The translations under genes were made by a program, and so were the position numbers. DNA of 45,800 bases from positions 1 through 45,800 of the forward strand of contig JAJRUV010000092.1 in assembly GCA_024277595.1 (NCBI GenBank), written 5' to 3'. The notes under the pieces are model-generated. The model was not told the origin of the DNA, ran no database searches, and was given only the letters and a program-made list of their open reading frames with translations. This stretch comes from Gammaproteobacteria bacterium. GTDB taxonomy: Bacteria > Pseudomonadota > Gammaproteobacteria > Thiohalospirales > Thiohalospiraceae. This document shows, piece by piece, positions 25,547 to 34,375 of the stretch (position 1 is its first letter; every line of letters begins with the position of its first letter).

Positions 25547-28111
25547 ATGATAAAGCGATATTGTAAAAAGGCAGATTACGGACAGGGCTGTCCTGTCGGG
25601 TTATGGAACTGCGTGAGTGGAAATGCCGGGGAGACGAAAAACCGAAACGGATGGTGGTTTGTCTGTCTGCTCCTGCAACTGTTTGTGGTTCTGCTGTTTT
25701 CTGCGGAAGTAGCGGGGGCTGCGGTTTTGACTTTGCACCCGTCAGGATCGGCCAGCGGTGATGGTGTTGATTATATAGGCGGCACGGCGGCCGATGCACT
25801 GGACAGCAATGATGAATGGGACTCCTATGGCCAGTCTCTCAACTCGACGAATGATTACTATCTGGAAATGGATGATGCCGCTGCAAGTGGCGTGATTAAC
25901 TCAGTTGTGGTCAGGGCTGTGGTTGCCGAGGCTGGCTATCCATCGGGAACCAGCATGTTCCGTATGGGGATAAAGACCAATGGAGCGGAATATTTCAGCA
26001 GCTCCATAAGCCAGTCTGACCCCGCTTTTGTGTTGCACAGCGGAGATGTTTACACAACGAACCCGGGAACAGGTTCAGCCTGGACATGGAGTGAAGTCAA
26101 TAATCTGGTGGCAATCGTTGACCATGAAAACGATAACCAGATGCGGGTTACCGAGCTGTATGTCGAGGTTGACTATACTCCGGCGGCTACCACCATTATC
26201 CTCTCCGGCACGCTTTACAGCGATGAGGGAATTACCCCGGTTTCCGGCCAGACCGTGCGGCTGGTTGTGGAGGGCGTCAGCACAGGAACAGCCATTACCG
26301 ATACCAGTGGCGGTTATTCCATCTCTGCCGTGATCAGTCCCGCCAACATCTGGTATATTCCCTTGCTGGTGTATGTCGATGACGGTACCGTTGATGCCAC
26401 CACCGTCACGACCATGGATTCGACGCTTAACTCCGCAACCATTTCCGGCCTGGACCTCTATGCGGATCATCTCGTCATCCGCCAGGATGCGGGAAGTGCG
26501 CCACTGGATACCGGCGATATGCATAATGCAAAAAACGCCTACTCCGATATAGATGTTCTTTACGTGATTTCATGGCCTGATACAACGGTAACCGGAGCCG
26601 GTACCGAGTTATATATTCCCGGTGGTTACAGTTATACACCACTCGGCAATGTTGCCACCCCTCATATGAAAATTCTGGGCACCCTGACGGCCGGCAGCAA
26701 TACTTTCACCGTCAGCGGCAACTGGGATCACACCAGTGGTACATTCAATTCTGATACCAGTACGGTGAATTTCACCGGGACGGGAACCATCAGGATCGAC
26801 GTTTCCAACTGGTGGACAAAACCTTTCTACAATGTCAATGCTGCCGCAGCGGGGCAGACAACAACGGTTGTGCGTGGCATGACCGTGGAAAATCTGCTTG
26901 TACTGGGAACAGGGGTTGTTGCCGGAGGAGAGGTTTTGCTTGACAGGGATGGCGGCACACCCCTGGTTACTACGGGTGCAACACTTTCGAATTATGCGGT
27001 CAAATATGCTCCCCGAACCAACCCGGTTAACGTGGCAGCCACAGATTATCCGCGTCTGTGGCTTTCATCATCCGGCCCGAGTATTACTTTCACACTACTC
27101 GGCGATATTATCTGCAACAAACTTTGGCTTATGGGTAACTATGGAGATGAGTCAGTTCTGGATACGGCCAGTCACTCCATTACCTGCAATCTGCTGGAGG
27201 TCGGGTTTGCCTCGATGCCTGACAGATACGGAAAACTTTTGCTCAACAATTCGTCTGTTGACCTCGGCGGCTTGATCATTCATCCCTCCGATAGTGGTGG
27301 CATGAACCAGGTAGACGCTGGCAGCGCGACCATTAATGTCAGCGGTGACTGGACCAACAGTGATACCTTTACAGCCGGAACCTCGACGGTGAATTTCAAC
27401 GGTGCGGGCCAGATATTGAACGGCTCTACCACTTTTCACAACCTGACCAGGACGGTAACCGGAGCTGATACGCTGACTTTTGCCGCCGGCTCCACCCAGA
27501 CCGTCACCGGGTCAGCGACATTGCAGGGGAGCAGCGGCCAGCTGCTCAGTCTGCGCTCAGGCATTCCGGGTACGCGCTGGCACTTCAATCTTGCCGCAGG
27601 CGCCACCAGCTCCATCTCCCATGTGGATGTGCAGGACTCCGATGCCTCCGGTTCGGATGCCGCTCTGCTCGAAATCAATCCGGCATTTTCCACCGACAGT
27701 GGCAACAATGTGAGCTGGTTCGGCAATGCAAATATCACCGTGGTTAAATCCAGTGCGGTCATTTCCGATCCGTACAACGGAGTCACCAATCCAAAACGCA
27801 TCCCTGGCGCCATAGTGGAGTACACTATACGTGTCACCAATACCGCCGGAGCGCAGGCGACCAACGTTACGATTACCGATGATCTGAGTGCAGAGTCGGC
27901 GCGGCTGAGTTTTGTGCCAGATGGCTATGCTGTAGCGGACAAGGGAATTCTGGTGACTGCGCCCAACATCAACGGTGGATCGGTGCAGTCCCTGACCAAT
28001 GCAGTTGATGCAGATCAGGGCGAATATGCCTCATCTACCGTGACGGTGAAAGGCATCGTCCTGAATGCAGGTGAACAGGCTGTGGTTACGTTCCGGGTAA
28101 CTATCCGGTAG
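25547..28111 (+). CDS. Large secreted adhesin-like protein, paralogue of the preceding gene
   Basis: The 854-residue protein has a long basic lead then a hydrophobic signal helix (FVCLLLQLFVVLLFSA, ending VAGA). Its own N-terminal domain spans about 60-205. The regulatory-like domain LSGTLYSDEGITPVSGQTVR at about 213 and the beta repeats (TELYIPGGYSYTP, SGDWTNSDTF, LTFAAGSTQTVTGSATLQG) are shared with the paralogue. The C-terminal domain at 728-854 has NPKRIPGAIVEYTI and ends FRVTIR. I chose ATG 25547 over an in-frame TTG seven codons earlier. Both starts have weak ribosome binding sites (GACGGGG). The gene begins 33 bp after its paralogue, so they are probably one transcript. An extra segment at about 400-590 is absent from the paralogue. 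Confidence 0.65.
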   Translation: MIKRYCKKADYGQGCPVGLWNCVSGNAGETKNRNGWWFVCLLLQLFVVLLFSAEVAGAAVLTLHPSGSASGDGVDYIGGTAADALDSNDEWDSYGQSLNSTNDYYLEMDDAAASGVINSVVVRAVVAEAGYPSGTSMFRMGIKTNGAEYFSSSISQSDPAFVLHSGDVYTTNPGTGSAWTWSEVNNLVAIVDHENDNQMRVTELYVEVDYTPAATTIILSGTLYSDEGITPVSGQTVRLVVEGVSTGTAITDTSGGYSISAVISPANIWYIPLLVYVDDGTVDATTVTTMDSTLNSATISGLDLYADHLVIRQDAGSAPLDTGDMHNAKNAYSDIDVLYVISWPDTTVTGAGTELYIPGGYSYTPLGNVATPHMKILGTLTAGSNTFTVSGNWDHTSGTFNSDTSTVNFTGTGTIRIDVSNWWTKPFYNVNAAAAGQTTTVVRGMTVENLLVLGTGVVAGGEVLLDRDGGTPLVTTGATLSNYAVKYAPRTNPVNVAATDYPRLWLSSSGPSITFTLLGDIICNKLWLMGNYGDESVLDTASHSITCNLLEVGFASMPDRYGKLLLNNSSVDLGGLIIHPSDSGGMNQVDAGSATINVSGDWTNSDTFTAGTSTVNFNGAGQILNGSTTFHNLTRTVTGADTLTFAAGSTQTVTGSATLQGSSGQLLSLRSGIPGTRWHFNLAAGATSSISHVDVQDSDASGSDAALLEINPAFSTDSGNNVSWFGNANITVVKSSAVISDPYNGVTNPKRIPGAIVEYTIRVTNTAGAQATNVTITDDLSAESARLSFVPDGYAVADKGILVTAPNINGGSVQSLTNAVDADQGEYASSTVTVKGIVLNAGEQAVVTFRVTIR
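27338..27784 (+). repeat. Duplicated adhesin segment, copy B
   Basis: Counterpart of 24734-25180 at a constant offset of 2604 bp with no indels seen. The flanking upstream domains of the two genes are much less alike, so the high identity is local. Confidence 0.75.
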
Positions 28112-28162
28112 CTCCCGGATCTCTTGCGCGGAAAAACAGGTGAGGAGTGATAAATCAACGTT

Positions 28163-28759
28163 ATGAAACAGAATAATCTCGATAAACAAGTGTTAGCGGC
28201 TCTTTGCTACCAGGGCGTCATTCCCGTTGAGTGGGAGCTGTTAAAGCAGCCCGGTGATGCCGTATCGCAGCAAGGCTATCAGCATGACAATACCGTTCTG
28301 CTTCAGGGGTTGCTTGCGGTGGATGAGCAACCGGTTATGGAGCATGATGAGGAGCTTTCGTCACTGGGCCACGAGCTGCAGCGCATCGATCACAAATTAA
28401 ATCTGGTTCTTGAGTTGTTGAGCCAGACGCTGCGTAGTTGGCGCAGTCTGCCCGTACCGGTGCCTGTCAGACTGACGGTTGACGGGGTGGAGTGGGATTC
28501 CGGGCAGGAGCTGCCCGTTGGTGAACCGGTTCTGATCAAGCTTTATCTCAGTCCGGTATTCCCCAACCCCTTTATCGCCAGCGGCAGAGTGCAATCCTCT
28601 CACCAAGGGGATGGTTGCAGTAACTCGGCATCTGTTTGTTTTGATGACCTGGGCGGGCAGGTTCGTGATGTGCTGGAAAAAGTGGTTTTCCGTCAGCATC
28701 GGCGAGAGGTGGCTCGCGCGAGATCAGCACGGCCGGGAGGCAGTCGGAGTCAGGGTTAA
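28163..28759 (+). CDS. Atypical PilZ-domain-like protein upstream of flrA
   Basis: The 198-residue protein has a helical N-terminal part with a coiled-coil-like stretch (HELQRIDHKLNLVLELLSQ), then a beta-rich C-terminal domain: VPVRLTVDGVEWDSGQELPV, GEPVLIKLYLSPVFPNPF, SGRVQSS, and the final helix VRDVLEKVVFRQHRREVARA. This order resembles atypical (tPilZ-type) PilZ proteins that bind or have lost cyclic di-GMP; the canonical RxxxR and (D/N)xSxxG motifs are not clear, so binding cannot be assumed. The position just before the FleQ/FlrA-type master regulator fits a flagellar control role. The ribosome binding site is poor (GAGGAG lies 14-19 bp upstream). The C-terminus is Arg/Ser-rich and may be poorly folded. 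Confidence 0.5.
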   Translation: MKQNNLDKQVLAALCYQGVIPVEWELLKQPGDAVSQQGYQHDNTVLLQGLLAVDEQPVMEHDEELSSLGHELQRIDHKLNLVLELLSQTLRSWRSLPVPVPVRLTVDGVEWDSGQELPVGEPVLIKLYLSPVFPNPFIASGRVQSSHQGDGCSNSASVCFDDLGGQVRDVLEKVVFRQHRREVARARSARPGGSRSQG

Positions 28760-28765
28760 TCACGC

Positions 28766-28917
28766 GTAACTATTCAGCTCACCCCTGGAATCCGCCATTT
28801 CTGCGTCAACAAATGTTCATTTACCCGTGTAAACTTACATTTTTCGCCTTGAACTGACGAATTTCAGGGGCAATCTGAACAGTTACATACTCATTTTCAA
28901 CTATGCTGAATAGCTAC
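28766..28917 (+). mobile_element. MITE copy 3 (152 bp) with near-perfect 8-bp duplication
   Basis: It begins GTAACTATTCAG and ends CTGAATAGCTAC, with flanks AATCACGC (28758-28765) and AATCATGC (28918-28925), 7 of 8 identical. Relative to copies 1 and 2 both ends changed C to T and G to A together, keeping the ends complementary. Its tail (CATACTCATTTTCAACTATG) is shared with copy 4. It overlaps the PilZ-like gene only in its left target repeat. Confidence 0.85.
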
Positions 28918-29051
28918 AATCATGCGCCGTCAGAGCGGCCAACAGCGGTTTCCAGGTTTAACTATTCTTATCCGTGCTCGCTATGACCACCTGAATCCAG
29001 TGGGTTCCGGCGGGATATTGGGAAGACATAATATTTTTTTGTGACAATATT

Positions 29052-29080
29052 TTGACATGATAATAAGCGCGTGCTAGACT
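29052..29080 (+). promoter_or_regulatory. Sigma-70 promoter of flrA
   Basis: TTGACA (29052-29057) and TAGACT (29075-29080) are separated by 17 bp, 42 bp before the flrA ATG. The -35 is perfect consensus. This fits the master regulator being expressed by the housekeeping sigma factor. Confidence 0.75.
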
Positions 29081-29122
29081 CTTCGCCTTAATTTGACAGT
29101 TGATGCAGCGAAGGAGGGGGGA

Positions 29123-30553
29123 ATGCGCGCAACGACCACTGTTTTGTTAATCGAACAAGACACCAGACGCCAGCAAGATCTTGTTACTATTCTGACTTTC
29201 ATGAGCTGGAAACCGGTATTGATATCGCCCGACAATGTTGAACAGGTATTGTCCGGGTTTGGTCATCAGCCCGGTTTTATCATGGTGGGTCAGGCTATAC
29301 CTGATGATGCCCGTTCTGTTACGGATGAAGTGCGTAGCAGGTTTCCCGACACCCCTGTCTTGTTGCTTGAGCAACAGGGGGAAGCACCTGCTCTCGATCT
29401 GAGTGCTGATGAACACCATAATTGTTCGCTGAAATATCCTTTCCAGCAGACGGAGCTGACGGAGGCCTTGTACCGGGCGAAAAAAGCTCCCGGAAATCGC
29501 TCTTTCCAGGAGTCCGGCGACAGTACTGTGGAGCTGTTTCGCAGTCTGGTCGGCAACAGTGTCGGGGTGCGCAAGGTGCGGCAGCATGTTCAACAGGTGG
29601 CTGATTCGAACGCCAATGTACTGATCCTCGGCGAGTCTGGAACCGGCAAGGAGGTGGTTGCACGGAATCTGCACTATCATTCAGCCCGGCGGGGTCCTTT
29701 TGTTCCGGTCAACTGTGGGGCGATACCTGCTGATCTGCTGGAGAGCGAGCTGTTTGGTCATGAAAAAGGTGCTTTTACCGGCGCAATAAGTGCTCGCCAA
29801 GGGCGTTTCGAGATGGCGGCTGGTGGAACCCTGTTTCTGGACGAAATCGGTGACATGAGTCTGCCCATGCAGGTCAAATTGTTACGGGTTTTGCAGGAGC
29901 GAACCTTTGAGCGGGTCGGCAGCAACAAGAGTATCATCGCCAATGCACGTATTGTCGCGGCAACCCATCGCAGTCTGGAAGAGCTGATTAAAGAGGGCAG
30001 TTTCCGTGAGGATCTCTATTACCGGCTGAATGTTTTTCCCATCGAGATGCCGCCCCTGCGTGAGCGGAAGGAAGATATCCCGATGTTGATTGATGAACTG
30101 ATTACCCGTATCGAACATGAGAAACGTTCATCGGTTCGCTTTACTCCGAATGCAATCAGTACCCTGTGCCGTTACCCCTGGCCGGGCAATGTGCGGGAGC
30201 TTTCCAATATTATCGAGCGGCTGGCTATCATGTATCCTTGTGGTGTCGTGGATGTGACTGATCTGCCGACCAAGTTCCATTCCGGTGCAGTTGCTGCGCC
30301 ATCTGTCGAAGAAAATTCTTTGGTTCCACCCGTCAATATGGATGATCTTCCCTTCGAGGGATTTGACCTCAAACAGCACCTGAACAATCTGGAATATGTG
30401 TTGATTAAACGAGCCATGGATGAATGCAATGGTATCGTGGCTCACGCCGCAAGGCGTCTCAATCTCCGCCGTACCACCTTGGTGGAAAAACTGCGAAAAT
30501 ACGGTTTGCAGCGCCGCGATCGTGAGCGGGAAGAGCATACTGCGTTGCTTTAA
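29123..30553 (+). CDS. flrA: Sigma-54-dependent flagellar master regulator FlrA/FleQ
   Basis: The 476-residue activator turns on middle flagellar genes with sigma-54. The N-terminal receiver-like domain ([20 protein letters not shown]) has no obvious phosphorylation pocket, as in FleQ. The AAA+ domain carries Walker A GESGTGKE at about residue 170, the sigma-54-contacting GAFTGA at about 216, and LFLDEIGDM (Walker B). An Fis-type helix-turn-helix ends the protein ([20 protein letters not shown]). ATG 29123 has a very strong AAGGAGGGGGG site; the in-frame TTG at 29093 is rejected. A PilZ-like gene lies upstream and flrBC downstream, with MITE copies on both sides. Confidence 0.93.
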   Translation: MRATTTVLLIEQDTRRQQDLVTILTFMSWKPVLISPDNVEQVLSGFGHQPGFIMVGQAIPDDARSVTDEVRSRFPDTPVLLLEQQGEAPALDLSADEHHNCSLKYPFQQTELTEALYRAKKAPGNRSFQESGDSTVELFRSLVGNSVGVRKVRQHVQQVADSNANVLILGESGTGKEVVARNLHYHSARRGPFVPVNCGAIPADLLESELFGHEKGAFTGAISARQGRFEMAAGGTLFLDEIGDMSLPMQVKLLRVLQERTFERVGSNKSIIANARIVAATHRSLEELIKEGSFREDLYYRLNVFPIEMPPLRERKEDIPMLIDELITRIEHEKRSSVRFTPNAISTLCRYPWPGNVRELSNIIERLAIMYPCGVVDVTDLPTKFHSGAVAAPSVEENSLVPPVNMDDLPFEGFDLKQHLNNLEYVLIKRAMDECNGIVAHAARRLNLRRTTLVEKLRKYGLQRRDREREEHTALL

Positions 30554-30566
30554 CCTAAAACTGCAG

Positions 30567-30717
30567 GTAACTATTCAGCTTACCCCTGAAATCTGCCATT
30601 TCTGCGTTAAAAATGATCATTTACCCGTGTAAACTCACATTTTTCGCCTTGAACCGACAAATTTCAGGGGCAATCTGAACAGTTACATACTCATTTTCAA
30701 CTATGCTGAATAGTTAC
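30567..30717 (+). mobile_element. MITE copy 4 (151 bp), no matching target duplication
   Basis: It starts GTAACTATTCAG and ends CTGAATAGTTAC, with internal CCCCTGAAAT and ATTTCAGGGG. It has one base less than the others in the A-rich centre. Flanks AACTGCAG and GAGCCCTT do not match, unlike the other three copies, so one side was probably rearranged after insertion. It begins 14 bp after the flrA stop. Confidence 0.8.
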
Positions 30718-30720
30718 GAG

Positions 30721-30770
30721 CCCTTTTGATCCCCTCCCGCAAGGAGGGCAAAGCTCCCGGGATGAGGGGT
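30721..30770. repeat. Small palindromic repeat near MITE copy 4
   Basis: GATCCCCTCCCGCAAGGA (30728-30745) is the exact reverse complement of an 18-nt segment at 13299-13316. The region up to 30770 has further CCC/GGG-rich arms. Dispersed palindromic repeats of this type are usual in such genomes. Confidence 0.4.
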
Positions 30771-30877
30771 GACAAGAACTGAGCCAAATTCATAGCCCCT
30801 TACTCCGACCATCTTCCGGTTTTAGGAGAGGGAGACAATCTGTCCGTCAATTATAGTTCTTCTTTTGTTGAAAAAAG

Positions 30878-30893
30878 CGCCGGTTTCCTGGCG
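30878..30893. terminator. Hairpin upstream of flrB, possible terminator of flrA
   Basis: CGCCGG pairs with CC-GGCG with a T bulge and is flanked by an A-run on the left and TTTT on the right. The stem is short, and it lies over 300 bp beyond flrA across an inserted MITE, so the assignment is weak. Confidence 0.35.
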
Positions 30894-30965
30894 TTTTCCA
30901 TCTGGTTTCCCCTCCCCTGGATTTCCAAGCCCCTGTTTTCAGCCCTGCCGCAAGCATCGGTGTAA

Positions 30966-30981
30966 CGGCACATTTTTTGCT
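30966..30981 (+). promoter_or_regulatory. Sigma-54 promoter of flrBC
   Basis: CGGCACATTTTTTGCT has GG at 30967-30968 and GC at 30979-30980 with 10 bp between, the diagnostic sigma-54 -24/-12 layout (consensus TGGCAC-N5-TTGCW). It lies 23 bp before flrB. FlrA, encoded just upstream, is the expected activator. Confidence 0.8.
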
Positions 30982-31004
30982 CGGCAATTAGCTGTGCTTT
31001 TTCT

Positions 31005-32177
31005 ATGTCGGGAATTATGAAGCAACAGACCAATAAAACCGTTTGGCGGACTGCTTCGTCCGGACTGCCGCCCGGAGTGTTTTCCTGCGAGCTTGAACAA
31101 CGTGAGCAAGAGCGCCAGAAGTCGGTGCCCGTTGAGCCGTTAGCGATGATGCAGCGCAAGTATGAGTTGCAGCTTGCTGAAAAGGAGCGGCTTGCCAGCC
31201 GTCTTGAAAGCTTGTTGAAGGGGCTTCCTGCAGGCGTGATTGCTCTTGACAGTGAAGGTTGTATTCAGCAGGCAAATCCTGCAGCAGAAGCGCTGCTGGG
31301 TGTGTCGCTGGTGGGCGTGATGTGGCGTGATGTTATTAAACGCTCCTTTGCTCCGGAGCCGCAGGCAGGATGTGATTTGCGGTTGGCAGACGGCCGTTTG
31401 GTGAGCTTGTCCACTTGCCCGCTGGGGAATGAGCCGGGTCAGATTTTGCTGCTCAGTGATGTTACCGAGTCACGTGCCTTGCAAGAGAAAACCAATCGTG
31501 ATCAACGACTGACATCGATGGGCAGGATGGTGGCTTCGCTGGCCCACCAGATTCGTACACCGTTGTCATCTGCGCTGCTCTACGCATCCCACATGAAACG
31601 CCCTGTGCTGGATGATCAGAAGCGGCAACAACTGGCGGATAAAATTCTGGGTCGTATCCGCCACCTGGAACAGTTGCTGAATGACATGCTGGTGTTTGCC
31701 CACGGCGGTCTTGGTGGCGGTGAACAACTGACAGCAACCGAGTTGTTACTGGCCTTGCAGAATGCTGTGGAGGCTCAGCTGCAGATGCACAAAATATCGC
31801 TGGTTCTGGATGATCAAACCTGTGGTCAGGTTGTGCGTTGCAATCGGGAACTGCTGTTGAGTGCGATGCAGAATCTGGTGACCAATGCCGTCCAGGCAAT
31901 GGGCGAAGAGGGGACGATCACCCTGGGCGCCCATGTGCCGCAAAATAAACAGATAGTGATCTCCGTAGCCGACAACGGGCCGGGTATTGCTCCGGAGTTG
32001 CAGCAGAAAATATTTGAGCCGTTCGTGACGACCCGAAACAGTGGTACCGGTCTGGGGCTGGCGGTAGCACGCGGGGTGGCGCAGGCCCACCAGGGGGATC
32101 TTGAAATGGAGTCGGTTGTGGGCAAGGGGACGATTTTTCGTATGTGTTTACCTGTGATTACAGGTTCGACTGGTTAA
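31005..32177 (+). CDS. flrB: Flagellar sensor histidine kinase FlrB/FleS
   Basis: The 390-residue cytoplasmic kinase has a PAS domain (LLKGLPAGVIALDSEGCIQQ) at about 65-160. The phospho-acceptor His181 lies in SLAHQIRTPLSS. An ATPase domain carries NLVTNAVQAMGEEG (N box), VADNGPGIAPELQQKIFEPF (G1/F box) and GTGLGLAVARGVA (G2). No membrane segments are seen, consistent with FleS/FlrB. It phosphorylates FlrC. An alternative start is ATG 31017, four codons in. A sigma-54 promoter precedes it and flrC follows within 25 bp. Confidence 0.92.
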   Translation: MSGIMKQQTNKTVWRTASSGLPPGVFSCELEQREQERQKSVPVEPLAMMQRKYELQLAEKERLASRLESLLKGLPAGVIALDSEGCIQQANPAAEALLGVSLVGVMWRDVIKRSFAPEPQAGCDLRLADGRLVSLSTCPLGNEPGQILLLSDVTESRALQEKTNRDQRLTSMGRMVASLAHQIRTPLSSALLYASHMKRPVLDDQKRQQLADKILGRIRHLEQLLNDMLVFAHGGLGGGEQLTATELLLALQNAVEAQLQMHKISLVLDDQTCGQVVRCNRELLLSAMQNLVTNAVQAMGEEGTITLGAHVPQNKQIVISVADNGPGIAPELQQKIFEPFVTTRNSGTGLGLAVARGVAQAHQGDLEMESVVGKGTIFRMCLPVITGSTG

Positions 32178-32199
32178 TTAGAACGTGGAGTTGGAAAAT

Positions 32200-33537
32200 A
32201 TGCCGGAATCATCCGTACTGGTGGTTGAAGATGATGAGAGCCTGCTGGAGGCATTGTGCGATACGCTGGAGCTGGGCGGGTTCAATGTCTATGGTGCGAC
32301 TGATGGTGTGGCAGCACTGGCGCTGCTGGAACGGCAGCCAGTGGGCATGGTGGTCAGTGATGTGCAAATGGAACCAATGGATGGACAGGTGTTGATGGGA
32401 CGGATAAAAAACAAACACCCCGATCTGCCGGTGCTGCTGATGACCGCTTATGGAACCATCCAGAAAGCGGTGGCGGCGATGCGTGATGGTGCTGTGGACT
32501 ATCTGGTTAAACCGTTTGAAGCGGAGGTGCTGGTCAGCACGGTTGCCCGCTATCTGGGCAACTGTGCTGCGGATGATATGGATCTGATTGGCGAAGACAA
32601 ACAGACTGGTGCCTTGCGGGAACTGGCACGCCGGGTAGCTGACAGCAATGCAACCGTTTTGATTACCGGTGAAAGCGGTACTGGCAAGGAGGTGCTGGCC
32701 CGCTACCTGCACCGTCATTCTGCGCGGGCCGGGCAGCCGTTCGTTGCCGTCAACTGTGCCGCCATTCCGGAGAACATGCTGGAAGCGACTCTGTTTGGTT
32801 ATGAAAAGGGGGCATTTACCGGCGCCTGCCAGGCGTCTCCCGGTAAATTCGAGCAGGCCCAGGGAGGCACGCTGTTACTGGATGAGATATCGGAAATGGA
32901 TTTTGGCCTGCAGGCAAAACTGTTGCGAGTGTTGCAGGAGCGTGAGGTGGAACGGCTGGGAGGACGTAAAACCATCCCGCTGGATGTGCGGGTGCTGGCT
33001 ACGTCAAACCGTGACATGAAACAGCAAGTTGCGGAATATCGATTCCGTGAAGATCTGTTCTATCGGCTCAACGTATTTCCGTTGCAGATAACACCGCTGC
33101 GAGAGCGGCCTGATGACATTATTCCGTTGACGGTGTACTTGCTGGAGCGCCATGCCCGCGATGCCGGGCGCGCCATTCCCGTCCTGAGCAAGGCGGCGCG
33201 GAAGCGACTGTTGGCCTGCCGGTGGCCCGGCAACGTGCGTGAACTGGACAATGTGATTCAGCGTGCCCTGATTTTGCAGAGTGGTGATGCGATTCTGGCA
33301 CAGGATCTGCATCTTGAACAGGTGGTAGAACAGGATGGAGTAACTGCGCCGCTTGCTGAAGTGGCGGATACGCTGAATGACGGTGTGAAGTCGCAGGAGT
33401 ACAAGATCATTGCCGATGCTCTGGATGAGCCGGGCAGCAGCCGAAAAGCGGTTGCTGCACGACTCGGAATCAGTGAACGAACCCTGCGCTACAAACTGGC
33501 GAAAATGCGTGACAGCGGTATCGAAATTCCGGCCTGA
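32200..33537 (+). CDS. flrC: Sigma-54-dependent response regulator FlrC/FleR
   Basis: The 445-residue activator drives later class III flagellar genes once phosphorylated by FlrB. The receiver domain has the acidic pair Asp11-Asp12 (VVEDDES), phosphorylation site Asp54 (VVSDVQM) and the KPF lysine. The AAA+ domain has GESGTGKE and GAFTGA, and the end is a helix-turn-helix (SRKAVAARLGISERTLRYKL). ATG 32200 is preferred because GGAG lies about 9 bp upstream; the in-frame GTG 32185 is an alternative. It is followed by fliE. Confidence 0.93.
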   Translation: MPESSVLVVEDDESLLEALCDTLELGGFNVYGATDGVAALALLERQPVGMVVSDVQMEPMDGQVLMGRIKNKHPDLPVLLMTAYGTIQKAVAAMRDGAVDYLVKPFEAEVLVSTVARYLGNCAADDMDLIGEDKQTGALRELARRVADSNATVLITGESGTGKEVLARYLHRHSARAGQPFVAVNCAAIPENMLEATLFGYEKGAFTGACQASPGKFEQAQGGTLLLDEISEMDFGLQAKLLRVLQEREVERLGGRKTIPLDVRVLATSNRDMKQQVAEYRFREDLFYRLNVFPLQITPLRERPDDIIPLTVYLLERHARDAGRAIPVLSKAARKRLLACRWPGNVRELDNVIQRALILQSGDAILAQDLHLEQVVEQDGVTAPLAEVADTLNDGVKSQEYKIIADALDEPGSSRKAVAARLGISERTLRYKLAKMRDSGIEIPA

Positions 33538-33573
33538 AATGTTATTCGGGGTGGGCTTTCCAGGGAGAAGAAT

Positions 33574-33888
33574 ATGAGCGAAATAAATACTGATGATCTG
33601 TTGTCGCAGATGCGGGTTATGGCAGCCCAGGCACAAGGCGGAACTGCGGCAGAGCAAACGGAAGACACAGACTTTGGCGGGTTGTTGAAGCAGTCCATTG
33701 ACCAGGTGAATGAGATACAGCGGCAGTCCCGCAGTGCCAAAGAGGAATTTCAGGCCGGAACCAGCGACATGAGCCTGGCTGAAGTAATGCTGGCTTCCGA
33801 GAAAGCTGGCATTGCGTTTCAAAGTGTGCTGCAGGTGCGCAACAAAGTCATCCAGGCTTACCAGGATGTAATCAATATGCCGCTGTAA
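33574..33888 (+). CDS. fliE: Flagellar hook-basal body protein FliE
   Basis: The 104-residue protein links the MS ring to the rod. The conserved C-terminal part is SDMSLAEVMLASEKAGIAFQ, then VLQVRNKVIQAYQDVINMPL. Length is usual. GGGAGAAG precedes the ATG. It starts the basal-body gene set, but a 569-bp segment of foreign-looking sequence separates it from fliF. Confidence 0.95.
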   Translation: MSEINTDDLLSQMRVMAAQAQGGTAAEQTEDTDFGGLLKQSIDQVNEIQRQSRSAKEEFQAGTSDMSLAEVMLASEKAGIAFQSVLQVRNKVIQAYQDVINMPL

Positions 33889-33980
33889 TGTGTTGCTCGA
33901 TCCGGATAACCAGAGGAAGCTGATGAGTTTGGAAGTTCATGATGACGTAAAAGCCCCATTATGCATAACAGGGGAACCAA

Positions 33981-34262
33981 ATGAATTGGATAATAATTTC
34001 GCTAATTATCGCAGGGGTTTTGGTGATAGTGGTATTAAGGCTCTCAAAAAATCAGGGTGTGCAACCAGCTGAATATTCTTGTGGAAAGACAGGTGTTCTT
34101 TTTACGCCCGCCGAGCGTTCCTTAATGAGACAAAGCGCATTTTATAAGCTTGTCTTCCTGATAGCCAGTTGCAAAATTTTATTCAAGAACCTGTTGAAAC
34201 ATCTAGTACCGATCAATTTCCAGATAGCGAGAGAATTTCCCCAAAATGCTTATCAACGATGA
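33981..34262 (+). pseudogene. DUF2726-type protein N-terminal remnant
   Basis: ATG 33981 follows AGGGGA and begins a membrane segment (MNWIIISLIIAGVLVIVVL), then GKTGVLFTPAERSL. This matches the start of DUF2726 proteins: a TM anchor followed by 'LLTPAERSF', usually then GVLxQA. After RSL (about 34125) the family pattern is lost, and the frame runs on to 34262 with unrelated residues. The nuclease-like DUF2726 core is missing. The remnant lies between fliE and fliF, which normally adjoin, so it entered by insertion. From 34263 to 34375 I see nothing recognisable. Confidence 0.5.
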
Positions 34263-34375
34263 CAAAAAAACAGCAAAGAAAGGGGGTAATATCGGCAATG
34301 AGTTTTTAGCTTGTAGCGCATTTCCAAAATGCAGGCACATTGAGGAAATAAAGACATAACACAATAGCTTTTTAA

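Noticed and set aside
23195-30717. CRISPR array formed by the repeated units
   Set aside because: Only four copies, kilobases apart, each with transposon-like ends and target duplications; no regular spacers.
33890-34072. 60-residue open frame overlapping the DUF2726 remnant
   Set aside because: Different frame from the recognisable membrane anchor and TPAERS motif; no family pattern.
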